A stretch of 64,000 nucleotides of DNA from Streptomyces sp. NBC_00464 (GCF_036013915.1 NZ_CP107899.1:5270001-5334000), one strand, 5' to 3'. Positions 1-8,961 are shown, numbered from the stretch's first letter. Program-made: numbers and translations. The notes: a model not told the origin generated them from the letters alone.

Positions 1-138
1 CGCGTGGACGACCACGGCGGCGAGGTGTACGTCTACCGGCGCGCACGCCAGTCCTGCCACATCTGCGGCACGGAGATCCGCACGGCGGACCTGGCAGCCC
101 GGAACCTGTTCTGGTGCCCGGACTGCCAGTCCCGCTGA
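1..138 (+). CDS. Fpg/Nei-family DNA glycosylase, C-terminal end only
   Basis: Only the last 45 residues are in the window; the gene begins before the left edge. They form a complete zinc finger of the formamidopyrimidine-DNA glycosylase / endonuclease VIII class: CHIC, sixteen residues, then CPDC, ending at a TGA. In this family the finger sits at the extreme C-terminus and holds the enzyme on duplex DNA during excision of oxidised bases (base excision repair). Which subfamily (Fpg, Nei1 or Nei2) cannot be told without the N-terminal catalytic helix-two-turn-helix part. The gene is followed by a 326-bp non-coding stretch rich in repeats, so it is probably the last gene of its transcript. Confidence 0.85.
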   Translation, partial: RVDDHGGEVYVYRRARQSCHICGTEIRTADLAARNLFWCPDCQSR

Positions 139-192
139 GTGAAAGTCGCGCTGGCCGCGCGGTCGGTGCGACCCGCACGGGCCGTGCGGTCG

Positions 193-435
193 TCCTCAAT
201 CGCCGGACGGGCTTGATTCCGCCCCCGGCTTTCGCCCCTCCCGGCTTTCGCCCCGAGACCTTCGCCCCTCCCGGCTTTCGCCTCCTCCGGTTTTCGCCCT
301 GAGGGCACGAGCAGCCATCTCAAGCCCGTCCGGCGATTGAGGACAGAGCGCCCGAAGGGCGCTGCGCGACAGCCCGCGGCGCTGAGCCGCAACACGCGCG
401 CCCGGCGAAACCAAGCCCGTCCGGCGATTGAGGAC
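193..435. repeat. Three copies of a 24-bp dispersed Streptomyces-type repeat
   Basis: A 24-bp element whose core reads CAATCGCCGGACGGGCTTG occurs at 193-216 on the plus strand and inverted at 320-343 and 412-435. The first two copies face each other, so they could form a long-range hairpin between the convergent ends of the glycosylase and acetyltransferase genes. From memory this element is scattered through intergenic gaps of many Streptomyces genomes; its function is not known to me. The rest of 139-464 contains no credible gene. Confidence 0.8.
221..301 (+). repeat. Degenerate short tandem repeat, about 16-bp unit
   Basis: About five imperfect units ending in GGCTTTCG or a close variant (such as CCCCTCCCGGCTTTCG) follow one another between the first two copies of the dispersed repeat. 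Unit lengths vary from about 13 to 16 bp. No reading frame across it looks coding. Confidence 0.6.
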
Positions 436-464
436 AAGGCCGGCCGCCGGACGCACCCGGCACC

Positions 465-1697
465 CTAGAACCCCCGCGGCAACCACGGCGCCACGTCGGA
501 CAGGAACGCCGCCGACGCCTCCGCCACCGCCCCGGCCCGCAACTCCCGCACCCGCCCGGCCAGCGCCAGCGAACTCAGCGCCTCGCCGCCCAGATACGCG
601 GAACCCAGCTCCCGTACCGAAAGCGCCAGATCCGCCGCGTCCTCGGTGCGCTTGCACGACGCGCCGCCCTTCGCGTCGGCCGTCAGCCGCCAACGTCCGG
701 CGTTCCAGGGGCAGAACGCGTCCTCGACCTCGAACACCACGTCCAGTGGCCCCCGGTAGGTCCGCGCCTCCAGCGCCGCGCCCACGTCCACCAGCCGCAC
801 ATGGAGCGAGTCCCGCAGCCGGATGTCGCACCGCCGCACGTCCGACACCAGGTGCAGCACCGCGTCGTCCGCCGGCCTGTTCCGTGCCTCGACCGTCGAT
901 GTCAGGTCGATCCCGAACACGAACTGCCACAGCGCCGCGTATGCCGCCGGATCCAGCGCCGCCAGATCGCTCACCACGACGCGCCCCTTGGGGCCCGCAT
1001 CATCCCATTCCGGCTTGATGTGGTAGGTCGCGTAGCCGACGAGTTCGCCGTCGCGCTCCGCCAGCAGGCACTGCAACGCCGAGCCGCCCGCGCGTGAACT
1101 CTCCGGGTCGATCAGCGACTTGCGCTCCCAGCCGGGACCGTGGGCCGGGGTGCCCGGCCGGCCCGGTACCAGCCGCGCGTACACGCTCTCGCAGGCCGCG
1201 ACCGCCTCGTCCTTCTTCGCGTACCGGAGCCGGACCTCGTCCGTGCCCTCGGGCACGGACAGCCGCACCCGGTCCGTGTCGATCGCCAGAGACATCTGCC
1301 GGGTCGCCGCCCCGTACCCGAAGCGGCCGTAGATCGCGGGTTCCGACGCGGTCAGCAGGGCGAGAGGCTCACCCAGCGCCCGTACGTCGTCGAGCTGGCG
1401 GCGCATCATCGAGGTCAGCAGACCGCGCCTGCGGTGCGTGGACGCGACGCTCACCATCGTGACGCCGGCCGCCGGCACCAGCGCCCCGCCGGGCACGGCC
1501 ACCCGGAAGCTGAACGCCCCCGCCGTCGCGACCACGTCGTCGCCGTCCCAGATCCCGATCGACCGCTCGTACTCGGTCACGGACTGATACTGCTCCCGCT
1601 GCTCGGCGGGCTCCTCGGCCCCTCCGAACGCAAGCTCCAGGGACGAAAACCACTGGTTCCACTCGGACGGTTGCAATACGCGGAGCTCTGTTGTCAT
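465..1697 (-). CDS. Eis-like GNAT family N-acetyltransferase
   Basis: A 410-residue protein with the layout of the Eis (enhanced intracellular survival) acetyltransferases: an N-terminal GNAT fold with the acetyl-CoA loop THRRRGLL at about 87-94, a second degenerate GNAT domain, and a C-terminal sterol-carrier-like domain. The chain ends in PRGF; in Eis enzymes the carboxylate of the terminal Phe is the proposed catalytic base, so the exact end fits. Family members transfer acetyl groups from acetyl-CoA to amines such as aminoglycosides or lysines; the natural substrate of the Streptomyces homologues is unknown. It is transcribed divergently from the phosphatase gene next door, across a 105-bp gap. 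Confidence 0.85.
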   Translation of the reverse strand: MTTELRVLQPSEWNQWFSSLELAFGGAEEPAEQREQYQSVTEYERSIGIWDGDDVVATAGAFSFRVAVPGGALVPAAGVTMVSVASTHRRRGLLTSMMRRQLDDVRALGEPLALLTASEPAIYGRFGYGAATRQMSLAIDTDRVRLSVPEGTDEVRLRYAKKDEAVAACESVYARLVPGRPGTPAHGPGWERKSLIDPESSRAGGSALQCLLAERDGELVGYATYHIKPEWDDAGPKGRVVVSDLAALDPAAYAALWQFVFGIDLTSTVEARNRPADDAVLHLVSDVRRCDIRLRDSLHVRLVDVGAALEARTYRGPLDVVFEVEDAFCPWNAGRWRLTADAKGGASCKRTEDAADLALSVRELGSAYLGGEALSSLALAGRVRELRAGAVAEASAAFLSDVAPWLPRGF

Positions 1698-1802
1698 ATG
1701 CCATCCCTACCAGGGCTTTCGCAGCCGGGCGAGTCGTTTTCGAACGCATTGTCACAGGGGTCCCCCTGCACCGGAGCCCGCGGGGTGGATAAGGTCCCCG
1801 CA

Positions 1803-2948
1803 ATGGCCCGACGCGCAGGAGCAGAGACGTACCCGGCCCGATTGCGGAAATCGGCGCACCGGGTACGCACCACGCTGCGCAGGTCCGGGGTCGACTACTT
1901 CCGCGGGGACGGATCGGACTGGATCGCCCTGGCCGCCCTGCTGCTGACCATCCCGGCCATCACCTGCGGCACCCTGCTGAACCCGGTGTGGTGCTCGCCC
2001 ACCGTGCTCGTCCTGCCGATCGTCGCCGGCGGCCTGCTGCTTCGGCCCGCCAGCCTGCTCGGGCTGTACGCGACCGCCGCCGCGGCCCTGATCGTGGAGT
2101 CGCTCTGGCTCGGTCCGTACGAGGACGGCCCGGCCCGGGTCACCCCGGGCACCGTGCTGACGGTCGCGGCCTGCGGATTTCTGGGCCTGATCCTCGCCCA
2201 GTTCCGTGCCAGGGTCGGCGTGCCGTGGCGGCGCGGCGGCACCATGCTCTTCGACCTGCGCGAACGCATCCGGGTCCAGAGCGCGCTGCCCCGCCTCCCG
2301 CAGGGCTGGCACCGTGAGATGGCGCTGCGCCCGGCGGGCGGGCAGTCCTTCTCGGGCGACTTCGTCGTCGCGGCCCGCACCAACGGCGGCCGCACGCTGG
2401 AGGCCGTGCTCACCGATGTCTCGGGCAAGGGCATGGACGCCGGCTCCCGGGCGCTGCTGCTCTCCGGTGCCTTCGGCGGACTCCTCGGATCGCTGCCGCC
2501 GCACGGCTTCCTCCCCGCAGCCAACGGATATCTGCTGCGCCAGGACTGGGACGAGGGTTTCGCCACGTCGATCCATCTGGTGCTGGACCTGGAGTCCGGT
2601 GACTACGAGCTCCTCTCGGCAGGCCATCCGCCCGCCCTCCAGCTCCACGCAGGCAGTGGCCAGTGGGAGGAGATGGCGGCGGAAGGCCCGCTGCTCGGGG
2701 TGTACGACGGGGCGGAGTTCGATGCCGTGAAGGGGCATCTGGCCCCCGGTGATGTCCTGATGCTGTTCACCGACGGCCTTGTGGAGGCCTCCGACCGTGA
2801 CATCGCGGAAGGCATCGACCGGCTGACGGGCGAGGCCGACCGCTATGTCACCACGGGCTTCGAGGGCGCGGCCTGGCACCTCATCGAGGCCTGCGCCAAG
2901 GACGTCAACGACGACCGGGCGCTGCTGCTGCTGTCACGCAGATCCTGA
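1803..2948 (+). CDS. Membrane-bound PP2C/SpoIIE-family serine phosphatase
   Basis: A 381-residue protein. Residues 41-133 contain about four hydrophobic segments, and 150-380 form a SpoIIE-type PP2C domain. The metal and catalytic motifs are visible: GDF at 185-187, DVSGKGMDA at 205-213, SAGHPP at 272-277, FTDGLVEA at 322-329 and DDRALL near 370. Such phosphatases dephosphorylate anti-sigma-factor antagonists or similar serine-phosphorylated regulators. No kinase or STAS partner is adjacent, so its target is unknown. I chose the ATG at 1803, just before the basic N-terminus and the first membrane segment; the open frame extends much further upstream but only as antisense to the acetyltransferase. 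Confidence 0.85.
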   Translation: MARRAGAETYPARLRKSAHRVRTTLRRSGVDYFRGDGSDWIALAALLLTIPAITCGTLLNPVWCSPTVLVLPIVAGGLLLRPASLLGLYATAAAALIVESLWLGPYEDGPARVTPGTVLTVAACGFLGLILAQFRARVGVPWRRGGTMLFDLRERIRVQSALPRLPQGWHREMALRPAGGQSFSGDFVVAARTNGGRTLEAVLTDVSGKGMDAGSRALLLSGAFGGLLGSLPPHGFLPAANGYLLRQDWDEGFATSIHLVLDLESGDYELLSAGHPPALQLHAGSGQWEEMAAEGPLLGVYDGAEFDAVKGHLAPGDVLMLFTDGLVEASDRDIAEGIDRLTGEADRYVTTGFEGAAWHLIEACAKDVNDDRALLLLSRRS

Positions 2949-2998
2949 ACCGTGCGCAACCGGTTCGAACCGGGCGTACGTCAACACGCGCATGCCCG

Positions 2999-4213
2999 TC
3001 ACCGGATCGGGAGCGGCATCGCCTCGCGCCCGCCGGGCAGCAGCCGTGCCAGCCAGTGGGAGCGCCCGGCGGCCAGAGGTGCCAGGACCGCGAGGACGAG
3101 CACATAGCCGGCGATGAACGGGGAGAGCCGTTCGTCCAGGCCCGCGCCCGCCGCCATCGTGGCGAGGATCAGGGCGAACTCGCCGCGCGCCACCAGGGTC
3201 GTGGAGATGTTCGCCGTGGCCTGCGGGCCGAATCCGTACACCTTGGCGGCGGCGAGCCCGGCCACGACGTTCATGGCGAGGGTCACCGCGACGGCGGCCA
3301 GTACCGGCCACAGCACGGTCGGCAGATCACCGGGGTTGATGGAGAGACCGAAGGCGAAGAAGAAGATCGCGCCGAAGGCGTCCCGCAGCGGGTGGACCAG
3401 TTTGAGGATGCGGGTCCCCGAGGTCGTACTGCCGAGCATCAGGCCCACCATGAAGGCGCCGATGGCGTCCGCGACCCCGAACCACTCGGAGATGCCGGCC
3501 ACGAGGACGGCGGCGCCGAGGAAGGAGATGACGAGGAGTTCGTCGTCCCGGGTGTTGATGAGCTTGCCGATGACCTTGGTGCCGAACCGGGCGGCCAGCG
3601 CGAGGACCAGCAGGAATCCGAAGGCCTTGCCGCCGTCGACCGCGGCCGATGCGAGGCTGTCGGCGCCCGAGAGGATGGGCTGGAGGGCCGCCAGGTACAG
3701 GGCGAGGAACACGTCCTCGACGACGATGATGCCGAGGATCGGCTTGGTCTCCGGATTGCCGATGCGGCCGAGGTCCACCAGGACCTTGGTGACGATGGCC
3801 GACGAGGAGATGCCGAGCACCCCGGCGAGGACCAGCGCCTCCGAGGTGCCCCAGCCGAGGGCGAAGCCGAAGCCGAGCCCGGCGCCGACGTTCAGGGCGA
3901 GATAGGTGCCGCCCGCGACGGCCATCTTGCGGCCGCCCGCTTTGAGGTCGTCGAGGTGGAATTCCAGGCCCAGGTAGAAGAGGAGCAGTACCAGACCGAG
4001 TGCGGAGAGCATCTCCAGGTCGTGCGGGTCGGCGACGAGAACGATGCCGGGGGTGTGCGGGCCGAGCAGGATCCCGGCCAGGATGAACAGCGGGATGGTC
4101 GGCAGTCCGATGCGGCTGCCGACGCGGGCGAGGACGGCGGCGGCCAGGAAGGCGCCGCCCATGGCGATGAGCGTGTCTGCGTGTCCGATGAGCTTGGTCC
4201 TTCGTCGGGTCAA
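2999..4213 (-). CDS. CPA2-type cation/proton antiporter
   Basis: A protein of about 404 residues that is hydrophobic throughout, with 12-13 predicted membrane segments, matching the Na+/H+ exchanger domain of KefB/NapA-type CPA2 transporters. No TrkA-N or TrkA-C regulatory domain follows; the chain stops directly after the membrane domain. Family members exchange K+ or Na+ for protons at the cytoplasmic membrane. The longest start is a TTG at 4213 with no clear ribosome site; the ATG at 4162, just before the first membrane segment, is a good alternative. It is divergent from the HD-domain gene over an AT-richer gap. Confidence 0.85.
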   Translation of the reverse strand: MTRRRTKLIGHADTLIAMGGAFLAAAVLARVGSRIGLPTIPLFILAGILLGPHTPGIVLVADPHDLEMLSALGLVLLLFYLGLEFHLDDLKAGGRKMAVAGGTYLALNVGAGLGFGFALGWGTSEALVLAGVLGISSSAIVTKVLVDLGRIGNPETKPILGIIVVEDVFLALYLAALQPILSGADSLASAAVDGGKAFGFLLVLALAARFGTKVIGKLINTRDDELLVISFLGAAVLVAGISEWFGVADAIGAFMVGLMLGSTTSGTRILKLVHPLRDAFGAIFFFAFGLSINPGDLPTVLWPVLAAVAVTLAMNVVAGLAAAKVYGFGPQATANISTTLVARGEFALILATMAAGAGLDERLSPFIAGYVLVLAVLAPLAAGRSHWLARLLPGGREAMPLPIR

Positions 4214-4237
4214 GAGAGCGTCAAGGAATCGTCAGTA

Positions 4238-4266
4238 ATTAGTTTACCGAACGATTGACGCTGCAA
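4238..4266 (-). promoter_or_regulatory. Possible promoter of the antiporter gene
   Basis: On the minus strand TTGCAG is followed after 17 bases by ACTAAT, a fair match to a vegetative -35/-10 pair, about 25 bases upstream of the TTG start. The stretch is clearly more AT-rich than its surroundings. Prediction by eye only. Confidence 0.3.
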
Positions 4267-4333
4267 CTATGGCCGCCCGAGGAGCTCACGACGAAGGGGC
4301 GGGCGACGAGGGCTTCACTCATAGGGTCGGGTC

Positions 4334-4819
4334 ATGACCGCATCACGCGCAGAGCTGACCCTGACCGAAGTCGAGGCCATCGCCCGCGAGGCCCATGCCG
4401 CACAGCGGGACAAGGCGGGCAGGCCGTACGGCGAACACCTCGCGGCCGTCGCCGAGGGGGTGCGGGCCCGGGGCGGCAGCGACGAACAGATCGCCGCGGC
4501 CTGGCTGCACGACGCGGTGGAGGACGACGCGCTGTCGGAGGGGTGGCTGGCCGGGGCCGCACTGCCGCAGCCGGTCAAGGACATGGTCCTCGCCGTCACC
4601 AAGCGGGACGGCGAGGACCTTCCGTCTTACGCCCGGCGCATCCTGGCCACGCCCGGAGCCCTGCTGATCAAGGAGGCCGACCTCGCGCACAACGCCGACC
4701 CGGCCCGCCTCGCGGCACTGGACCCGGCGACCCGTACCCGGCTGACCGAAAAGTATGCGCTGGTACGGGGGCTGCTCGGGCTCACCGCCCCGCAATCGCC
4801 CGCCGGGCGTCGGGATTGA
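4334..4819 (+). CDS. HD-domain phosphohydrolase (RelA/SpoT hydrolase-like)
   Basis: A 161-residue single-domain protein. His35, the doublet His59-Asp60 (LHDAVED) and a later ADLAHN motif match the metal-binding pattern of the HD hydrolase domain of RelA/SpoT and the stand-alone Mesh1/SAH enzymes, which remove pyrophosphate from (p)ppGpp. Length and motif spacing fit a small alarmone hydrolase, but substrate specificity cannot be read from motifs alone. The ATG at 4334 has no strong Shine-Dalgarno. A TAGGGT hexamer seven bases upstream of it would suit a -10 box of a leaderless transcript. It ends just before a strong hairpin terminator. Confidence 0.75.
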   Translation: MTASRAELTLTEVEAIAREAHAAQRDKAGRPYGEHLAAVAEGVRARGGSDEQIAAAWLHDAVEDDALSEGWLAGAALPQPVKDMVLAVTKRDGEDLPSYARRILATPGALLIKEADLAHNADPARLAALDPATRTRLTEKYALVRGLLGLTAPQSPAGRRD

Positions 4820-4830
4820 GCCAACACGTC

Positions 4831-4860
4831 GGAGCCCGGCCCGCGAACGGGCCGGGCTCC
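4831..4860. terminator. Hairpin terminator between HD gene and acyltransferase gene
   Basis: Perfect 13-bp inverted repeat GGAGCCCGGCCCG / CGGGCCGGGCTCC with a 4-base loop, sitting between two convergent genes, so it may serve both directions. Confidence 0.8.
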
Positions 4861-4894
4861 GGCATGTCCCGGCGTCGACGCCGGTGTTGCGCTC

Positions 4895-6046
4895 TCAGAG
4901 CTTCGCGGAGTCCCGCCGGAACGCCCAGTTCATGTCCGGCTCGGTCACACACCGCAGGGCGCGCCGCACCGGCGGCGTACACAGCAGGGTCACCCCCGTC
5001 GAGGCGACGACGGTGACCAGTACCAGACCGGTCGGCGAGATCAGCCAGTCGTTCCGGTCGAAGACACCGGCGTATTCGGCGCCCTTCACCATGAACCCGT
5101 GCAGCAGATAGCCGCAGATCGTGCCGGCTCCGAGCACTGTGAACCACATGTGGCGCCGCGGGACCCAGGACAGGAACCCGGCGGTGAGCAGCGTCGCGCA
5201 GCCGAACAGGATGAGCGTCATCACCACGCCCGCCCACCAGGGTGCGTCCAGGTCCTGGGCGGAGAAGTCACGCAGGAACCAGTCCGTCGTCAGTCGGGGG
5301 GCCACCCAGTAGGCGAGGGCCAACGCACCGGCGAACAGCGGCAGGGACAGCAGTCGCACCTCGCGGCGCTGCACCAACTTGAAGTGCTCGGGCTTGAGTT
5401 GGAGGCCGAGCACGAAGAACGGCAGGAACTGCAGCACGCGCGGCAAGTCGAGGTGCTCGGTGATGCCGGGGGTGACCGAGGCGAGAACGGCGATGACGAG
5501 GGAGACCGTCAGCGGGTAGCGCATGCTGCGCCACAGCGGGGTGGTGAGGCGCCAGATGAACAGGGCGATCAGGAACCAGGCGAGGTACCACGGGTCGGTC
5601 AGGCTGATCGCGGCGTCGGGCTCGTGGCCCGCGTACCGCCGGAACAGCGTGTAGGCCGTCTCGAACACCACGTACGGCACGGCGACGCCGGTGATCAGGC
5701 GCTTCGCCTTGGCCGGGCTCATGTCGAACGAGCGTGAGAAATAGCCGGAGATGATGATGAAGGCCGGCATGTGGAAGGTGTACGTCACCATGTACAGCGC
5801 ACGGGCGGCCCTGCTCCCCTCCATGACCGGCACCCACGAGTGAGCCACCGCGACCAGCACGATGGCCAGGTACTTGGCATTGTCGAAGTAGGCGTCCCGC
5901 CTCTTCGCGGCTGCCGCCGGGGCAGGCCGGCCGGGGGATGGTGCGGGACCGTCGACCGTGGTCACCGCTGCTTGGCGTCTGGGCTCCGACTCCCGGGTCG
6001 CCGGTGGGAGCGTGGCCCTCTGAAACACGTTCGGAGCTTGGAACAT
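4895..6046 (-). CDS. Acyltransferase family 3 membrane protein (sugar O-acetylase-like)
   Basis: A 383-residue protein with about ten membrane segments. Near residue 50 it has FDNAKYLAIVLVAVAHSW and further on FHMPAFIIISGYFSR, the paired motifs of the acyltransferase-3 superfamily, most like the NolL/fucose 4-O-acetylase branch. Such enzymes move an acyl group from acyl-CoA to an exported sugar or envelope polymer. The ATG at 6046 was chosen because AGGG sits about eight bases upstream; residues 1-45 before the first motif are Pro/Ala/Arg-rich and likely cytoplasmic. The frame is open a further 500 bases upstream, but that part has mixed codon use and an AT-rich leader. Confidence 0.8.
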   Translation of the reverse strand: MFQAPNVFQRATLPPATRESEPRRQAAVTTVDGPAPSPGRPAPAAAAKRRDAYFDNAKYLAIVLVAVAHSWVPVMEGSRAARALYMVTYTFHMPAFIIISGYFSRSFDMSPAKAKRLITGVAVPYVVFETAYTLFRRYAGHEPDAAISLTDPWYLAWFLIALFIWRLTTPLWRSMRYPLTVSLVIAVLASVTPGITEHLDLPRVLQFLPFFVLGLQLKPEHFKLVQRREVRLLSLPLFAGALALAYWVAPRLTTDWFLRDFSAQDLDAPWWAGVVMTLILFGCATLLTAGFLSWVPRRHMWFTVLGAGTICGYLLHGFMVKGAEYAGVFDRNDWLISPTGLVLVTVVASTGVTLLCTPPVRRALRCVTEPDMNWAFRRDSAKL

Positions 6047-6537
6047 CTCAGGCACCCTAGACGCCTCGATTGCAATTCGTAAAACCGTCGTCGGATATTG
6101 CGTGTTCCCGTTCGATTGAATGTCAAACCATCGAAATCTGTCCGGTATGCACGTGTTAATCCCCCTTAAATGGCGCATATCGGCAGGTAGTTGGGGAAGG
6201 TGAATTCCGTCTCGCTCAAGCGTTGGAATTGCCTGTGAATGAACTGTGTGGAAACAGAAACGATCACCGTTGCAAATGCCTGGACGCGGAGAGTTCCCGC
6301 CGCGGGGCGCCCCGGCGTCCCGCCCTGCTGCCGTCCGGCCGATGCAGGGCGGCAGGGCCGTCAACTGACCGGCGCGCAGGGGGCGCAGGGGGCGCAAGAT
6401 GGCGCGATATCGACAGGTCGATTCGTCAGCTGGCAGCGACCACAGGGGAGTTGGTGGCACGATGGACACCAACGGAGGAGTGCGCGGCCGCACGCCTCCG
6501 GGCCGGCAAGGCGGACCGACCGAGGGTGTGAGCAGTC
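6047..6537. other. Intergenic region with AT-rich leader, no gene seen
   Basis: This 491-bp gap separates the acyltransferase start from a small membrane protein gene. The first 150 bases are unusually AT-rich for this chromosome (runs such as TTCGTAAAACCG and TTAATCCCCCTTAAATGG), as expected of a promoter and long 5' leader on the minus strand. Short frames here lack codon bias and ribosome sites, so I call no gene. Confidence 0.5.
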
Positions 6538-6732
6538 GTGGCCATTTCACTGTCTGTGGTGCTTCTTTTGGCGATCATCCTGGTGGTCCTGATCCGAGGT
6601 GGCTCCATCAAGGCCGGACCCGCGATCGTCGCGGTGCTCTTCGGCTTCTTCCTGGCATCGACCGGCATGGCGCCGTCGATCCAGAAGTTCATGGACTCGA
6701 TAGCGCAGAGCATCAACCAGATCAGCTTCTGA
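6538..6732 (+). CDS. Small conserved membrane protein, 64 residues
   Basis: A GTG-start reading frame with G/C third positions encoding a hydrophobic protein: an N-terminal membrane segment (about 4-20), a short RGGS loop, then a second hydrophobic stretch (about 27-44) ending in an amphipathic tail. I recall similar small proteins beside the tRNA-Gly/tig region in other streptomycetes but know no function. It is followed by a strong hairpin that separates it from the convergent tRNA-Gly. Confidence 0.6.
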   Translation: MAISLSVVLLLAIILVVLIRGGSIKAGPAIVAVLFGFFLASTGMAPSIQKFMDSIAQSINQISF

Positions 6733-6792
6733 CCGGCACCGCTCCGCGCGCCCGTGCGGCGGCGTGCGGCGAAGGCTGCCGGGAACGCGAAA

Positions 6793-6838
6793 GGCCCGGT
6801 CCGGCGGACATCCCCGAGGGGATCCGCCGGGCCGGGCC
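6793..6838. terminator. Hairpin terminator between small membrane gene and tRNA-Gly
   Basis: A long GC-rich inverted repeat: GGCCCGG and CCGGCGGA pair with TCCGCCGG and CCGGGCC, with one mismatch region and a loop around GAGG. It lies between convergent transcripts. Confidence 0.7.
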
Positions 6839-6848
6839 CGAAGCATGG

Positions 6849-6919
6849 AGCGGGCGACGGGAATCGAACCCGCGTAGCTAGTTTGGAAGACTAGGGCTCT
6901 ACCATTGAGCTACGCCCGC
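6849..6919 (-). tRNA. tRNA-Gly (anticodon TCC)
   Basis: On the minus strand a 71-nt cloverleaf: acceptor GCGGGCG pairs with CGCCCGC, D-arm GCTCAATGGTAGAGC, anticodon loop CTTCCAA with anticodon TCC, and T-arm GCGGGTTCGATTCCCGT. The 3' CCA is not encoded. Confidence 0.95.
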
Positions 6920-7084
6920 ATGCAGCGCACCGCAGGTCACGGCGACCGCGGCACGAGAAGCATCGTAGCGGTTCACGGGCGCTGTCCGCACACCTGATGA
7001 CTGCAGACGGCTCCGAGTCCGGCGGCGCCCGCGTAAAGCGTCCGATGCACTGCCCGTCTGCATGTACCCTACGTGTCGCACCGA

Positions 7085-7161
7085 CGGGGTGTGGCGCAGC
7101 TTGGTAGCGCGTCCGCTTTGGGAGCGGAAGGTCGTCGGTTCGAATCCGGCCACCCCGACCA
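7085..7161 (+). tRNA. tRNA-Pro (anticodon TGG)
   Basis: A 77-nt cloverleaf including an encoded CCA: acceptor CGGGGTG pairs with CACCCCG, anticodon stem CCGC/GCGG around loop TTTGGGA (anticodon TGG), T-arm GTCGGTTCGAATCCGGC. It is divergent from tRNA-Gly and lies 150 bp upstream of tig. Confidence 0.95.
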
Positions 7162-7311
7162 CCGGCAAGATCGCATTGTGGGAGTTCTCCCCCTTGCCGT
7201 TACTATGCAAAATGCGTGCCCGTGTGTCTGATGTACCGGGCTCGGTCCGCGAAGCCGCCACCGTGCGGTGGAGCAGAACCCCAAGAAGTCAGCCACCAAG
7301 GAGACCGAACC

Positions 7312-8706
7312 GTGAAGAGCGCCGTGGAGACCCTGAACCCGACCCGGGTTCGGCTCAGCATTGAGGTGCCCTTCGAGGAGCTCAAGGACAGCCTCGACGC
7401 GGCGTACAAGAAGATCAACCAGCAGGTCACGGTGAAGGGGTTCCGCAAGGGCAAGATCCCCAACCGGGTCATCGACCAGCGGTTCGGCCGTGGCGCAGTG
7501 CTGGAGGAGGCCGTCAACGACGCGCTCCCGAAGTTCTACACCGAGGCCGTCAACGAGGGTGAGCTCAACGTCCTCGGCCAGCCGGAGGTCGATATCACGG
7601 AGCTGAAGGACGGCGAGCTGCTGTCCTTCACCGCCGAGGTTGACGTACGCCCCGAGATCGAGATCCCGGACTACTCCGGCATCGAGGTCACCGTCGACGC
7701 GCTTGAGGTCAGCGACGAGGACGTCGAGAAGGCCGTGGAGCAGCTGCGCGAGCGCTTCGCCTCGACCAACCCGGTCGAGCGCGCCGCCGCCGAGGGCGAC
7801 GTCGTCACGATCGACCTGCAGGCCAAGGTCGAGGGCGAGGTCCTTGAGGACGGCGTGGCCGAGGGTGTCTCGTACACCATCGGTTCCGGCGAGCTCCTCG
7901 ACGGCATCGACGACGCTGTCACCGGCCTGGAGGCGGGTGGCGAGGCCACCTTCACCTCCTCGCTGAAGGGCGGCTCCGCCGAGGGCAAGGACGCCGAGGT
8001 CACCGTCAAGGTCACCGCCGTCGCCGCCCGTGAGCTCCCCGAGCTGGACGACGACTTCGCCCAGATGGCCAGCGAGTTCGACACGCTGGAGGAGCTGAAG
8101 GCGGACAGCCGCAAGCGCCTGGAGAACACCAAGCAGTACGACCAGGCCACCCAGGCCCAGGAGCGGGTCCTGGAGGAGCTGCTGAAGCTCGCCGAGGTCC
8201 CGATCCCGGAGAAGCTGCTCGCGGACGAGGTCCAGACCCGCAAGCACAACCTGGAGCACCACCAGCTCGGCCAGATGGGTCTCGACCTCGAGAAGTACCT
8301 GGAGATCCAGGGCAAGACCCTTGAGGAGTTCGAGGCGGAGACGTCCGAGCAGGCCATCAAGGGCATCAAGACCCAGTTCATCCTGGACGAGCTCGTCAAC
8401 AAGGAGAAGCTGAACGTCAACCAGGAGGAGCTCACCGAGCACCTCATGCGGCGCGCTCAGTCCTCCGGCATGAGCCCCGACCAGTTCGCCCAGGCCGTCG
8501 TCGAAGGCGGCCAGGTGCCGATGCTCGTCGGCGAGGTCGCCCGCGGCAAGGCGCTGGCCGTGGTCGTCGAGGCCGCCAAGGTCATCGACACCAACGGTGA
8601 GGTCGTCGAGCTGGAGGACGACGAGGACGTGGCGGAGGAGGCCACCGAGGTGGTCGAGGCCGCCGAGGGCACCGCCGACGCCGCCGAGGAGAAGACCGAG
8701 GCCTGA
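7312..8706 (+). CDS. tig: Trigger factor, ribosome-associated chaperone and peptidyl-prolyl isomerase
   Basis: A 464-residue protein with the three trigger-factor parts: an N-terminal ribosome-binding domain ending in the loop GFRKGKIP (about 41-48), a central FKBP-type isomerase domain (about 155-245) and a long helical C-terminal chaperone domain. It binds near the ribosomal exit tunnel and shields nascent chains. The extreme C-terminus is an acidic Glu/Ala/Val-rich tail typical of actinobacterial versions. The GTG at 7312 is preceded by AAGGAG at ideal distance; an in-frame upstream extension overlaps the promoter region and is not used. A 38-bp hairpin follows and isolates it from the clp genes. 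Confidence 0.97.
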   Translation: MKSAVETLNPTRVRLSIEVPFEELKDSLDAAYKKINQQVTVKGFRKGKIPNRVIDQRFGRGAVLEEAVNDALPKFYTEAVNEGELNVLGQPEVDITELKDGELLSFTAEVDVRPEIEIPDYSGIEVTVDALEVSDEDVEKAVEQLRERFASTNPVERAAAEGDVVTIDLQAKVEGEVLEDGVAEGVSYTIGSGELLDGIDDAVTGLEAGGEATFTSSLKGGSAEGKDAEVTVKVTAVAARELPELDDDFAQMASEFDTLEELKADSRKRLENTKQYDQATQAQERVLEELLKLAEVPIPEKLLADEVQTRKHNLEHHQLGQMGLDLEKYLEIQGKTLEEFEAETSEQAIKGIKTQFILDELVNKEKLNVNQEELTEHLMRRAQSSGMSPDQFAQAVVEGGQVPMLVGEVARGKALAVVVEAAKVIDTNGEVVELEDDEDVAEEATEVVEAAEGTADAAEEKTEA

Positions 8707-8725
8707 GCCTCGCGCTGAACCCGCA

Positions 8726-8763
8726 CGACGGGCTCCGGACGCCATCGCGTCCGGAGCCCGTCG
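8726..8763 (+). terminator. Terminator after tig
   Basis: A 16-bp perfect stem, CGACGGGCTCCGGACG paired with its complement, with a 6-base loop, 20 bp after the tig stop codon. Confidence 0.85.
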
Positions 8764-8814
8764 TCGTATCGGCGGACGCCCCCCCCACAACCCTTGTGCG
8801 GACTGCGGAGCTTG

Positions 8815-8828
8815 CGCTCCCAGCGAAC
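8815..8828 (-). promoter_or_regulatory. Likely ClgR operator upstream of clpP1
   Basis: On the minus strand the sequence GTTCGCTGGGAGCG matches the ClgR binding pattern GTTCGC-N5-GCG described for Streptomyces. ClgR activates the clpP1P2 operon, clpC and lon, and is itself degraded by ClpP, giving a feedback loop. The site lies 134 bp upstream of the clpP1 start codon, a position suited to activation. This identification is by sequence match only. Confidence 0.75.
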
Positions 8829-8961
8829 AGTTGCGGAAGCGGGATGGCGTTGTCCCACCTGCGCGTTAGGGTCCATGAAGAGGAAGGGTCGGGGAGTCCC
8901 GGCCCACCCGGTACGAAGACGCTGAGACGGCCGGAGCCGTCAGAGACGAGCAGGTGGATAC

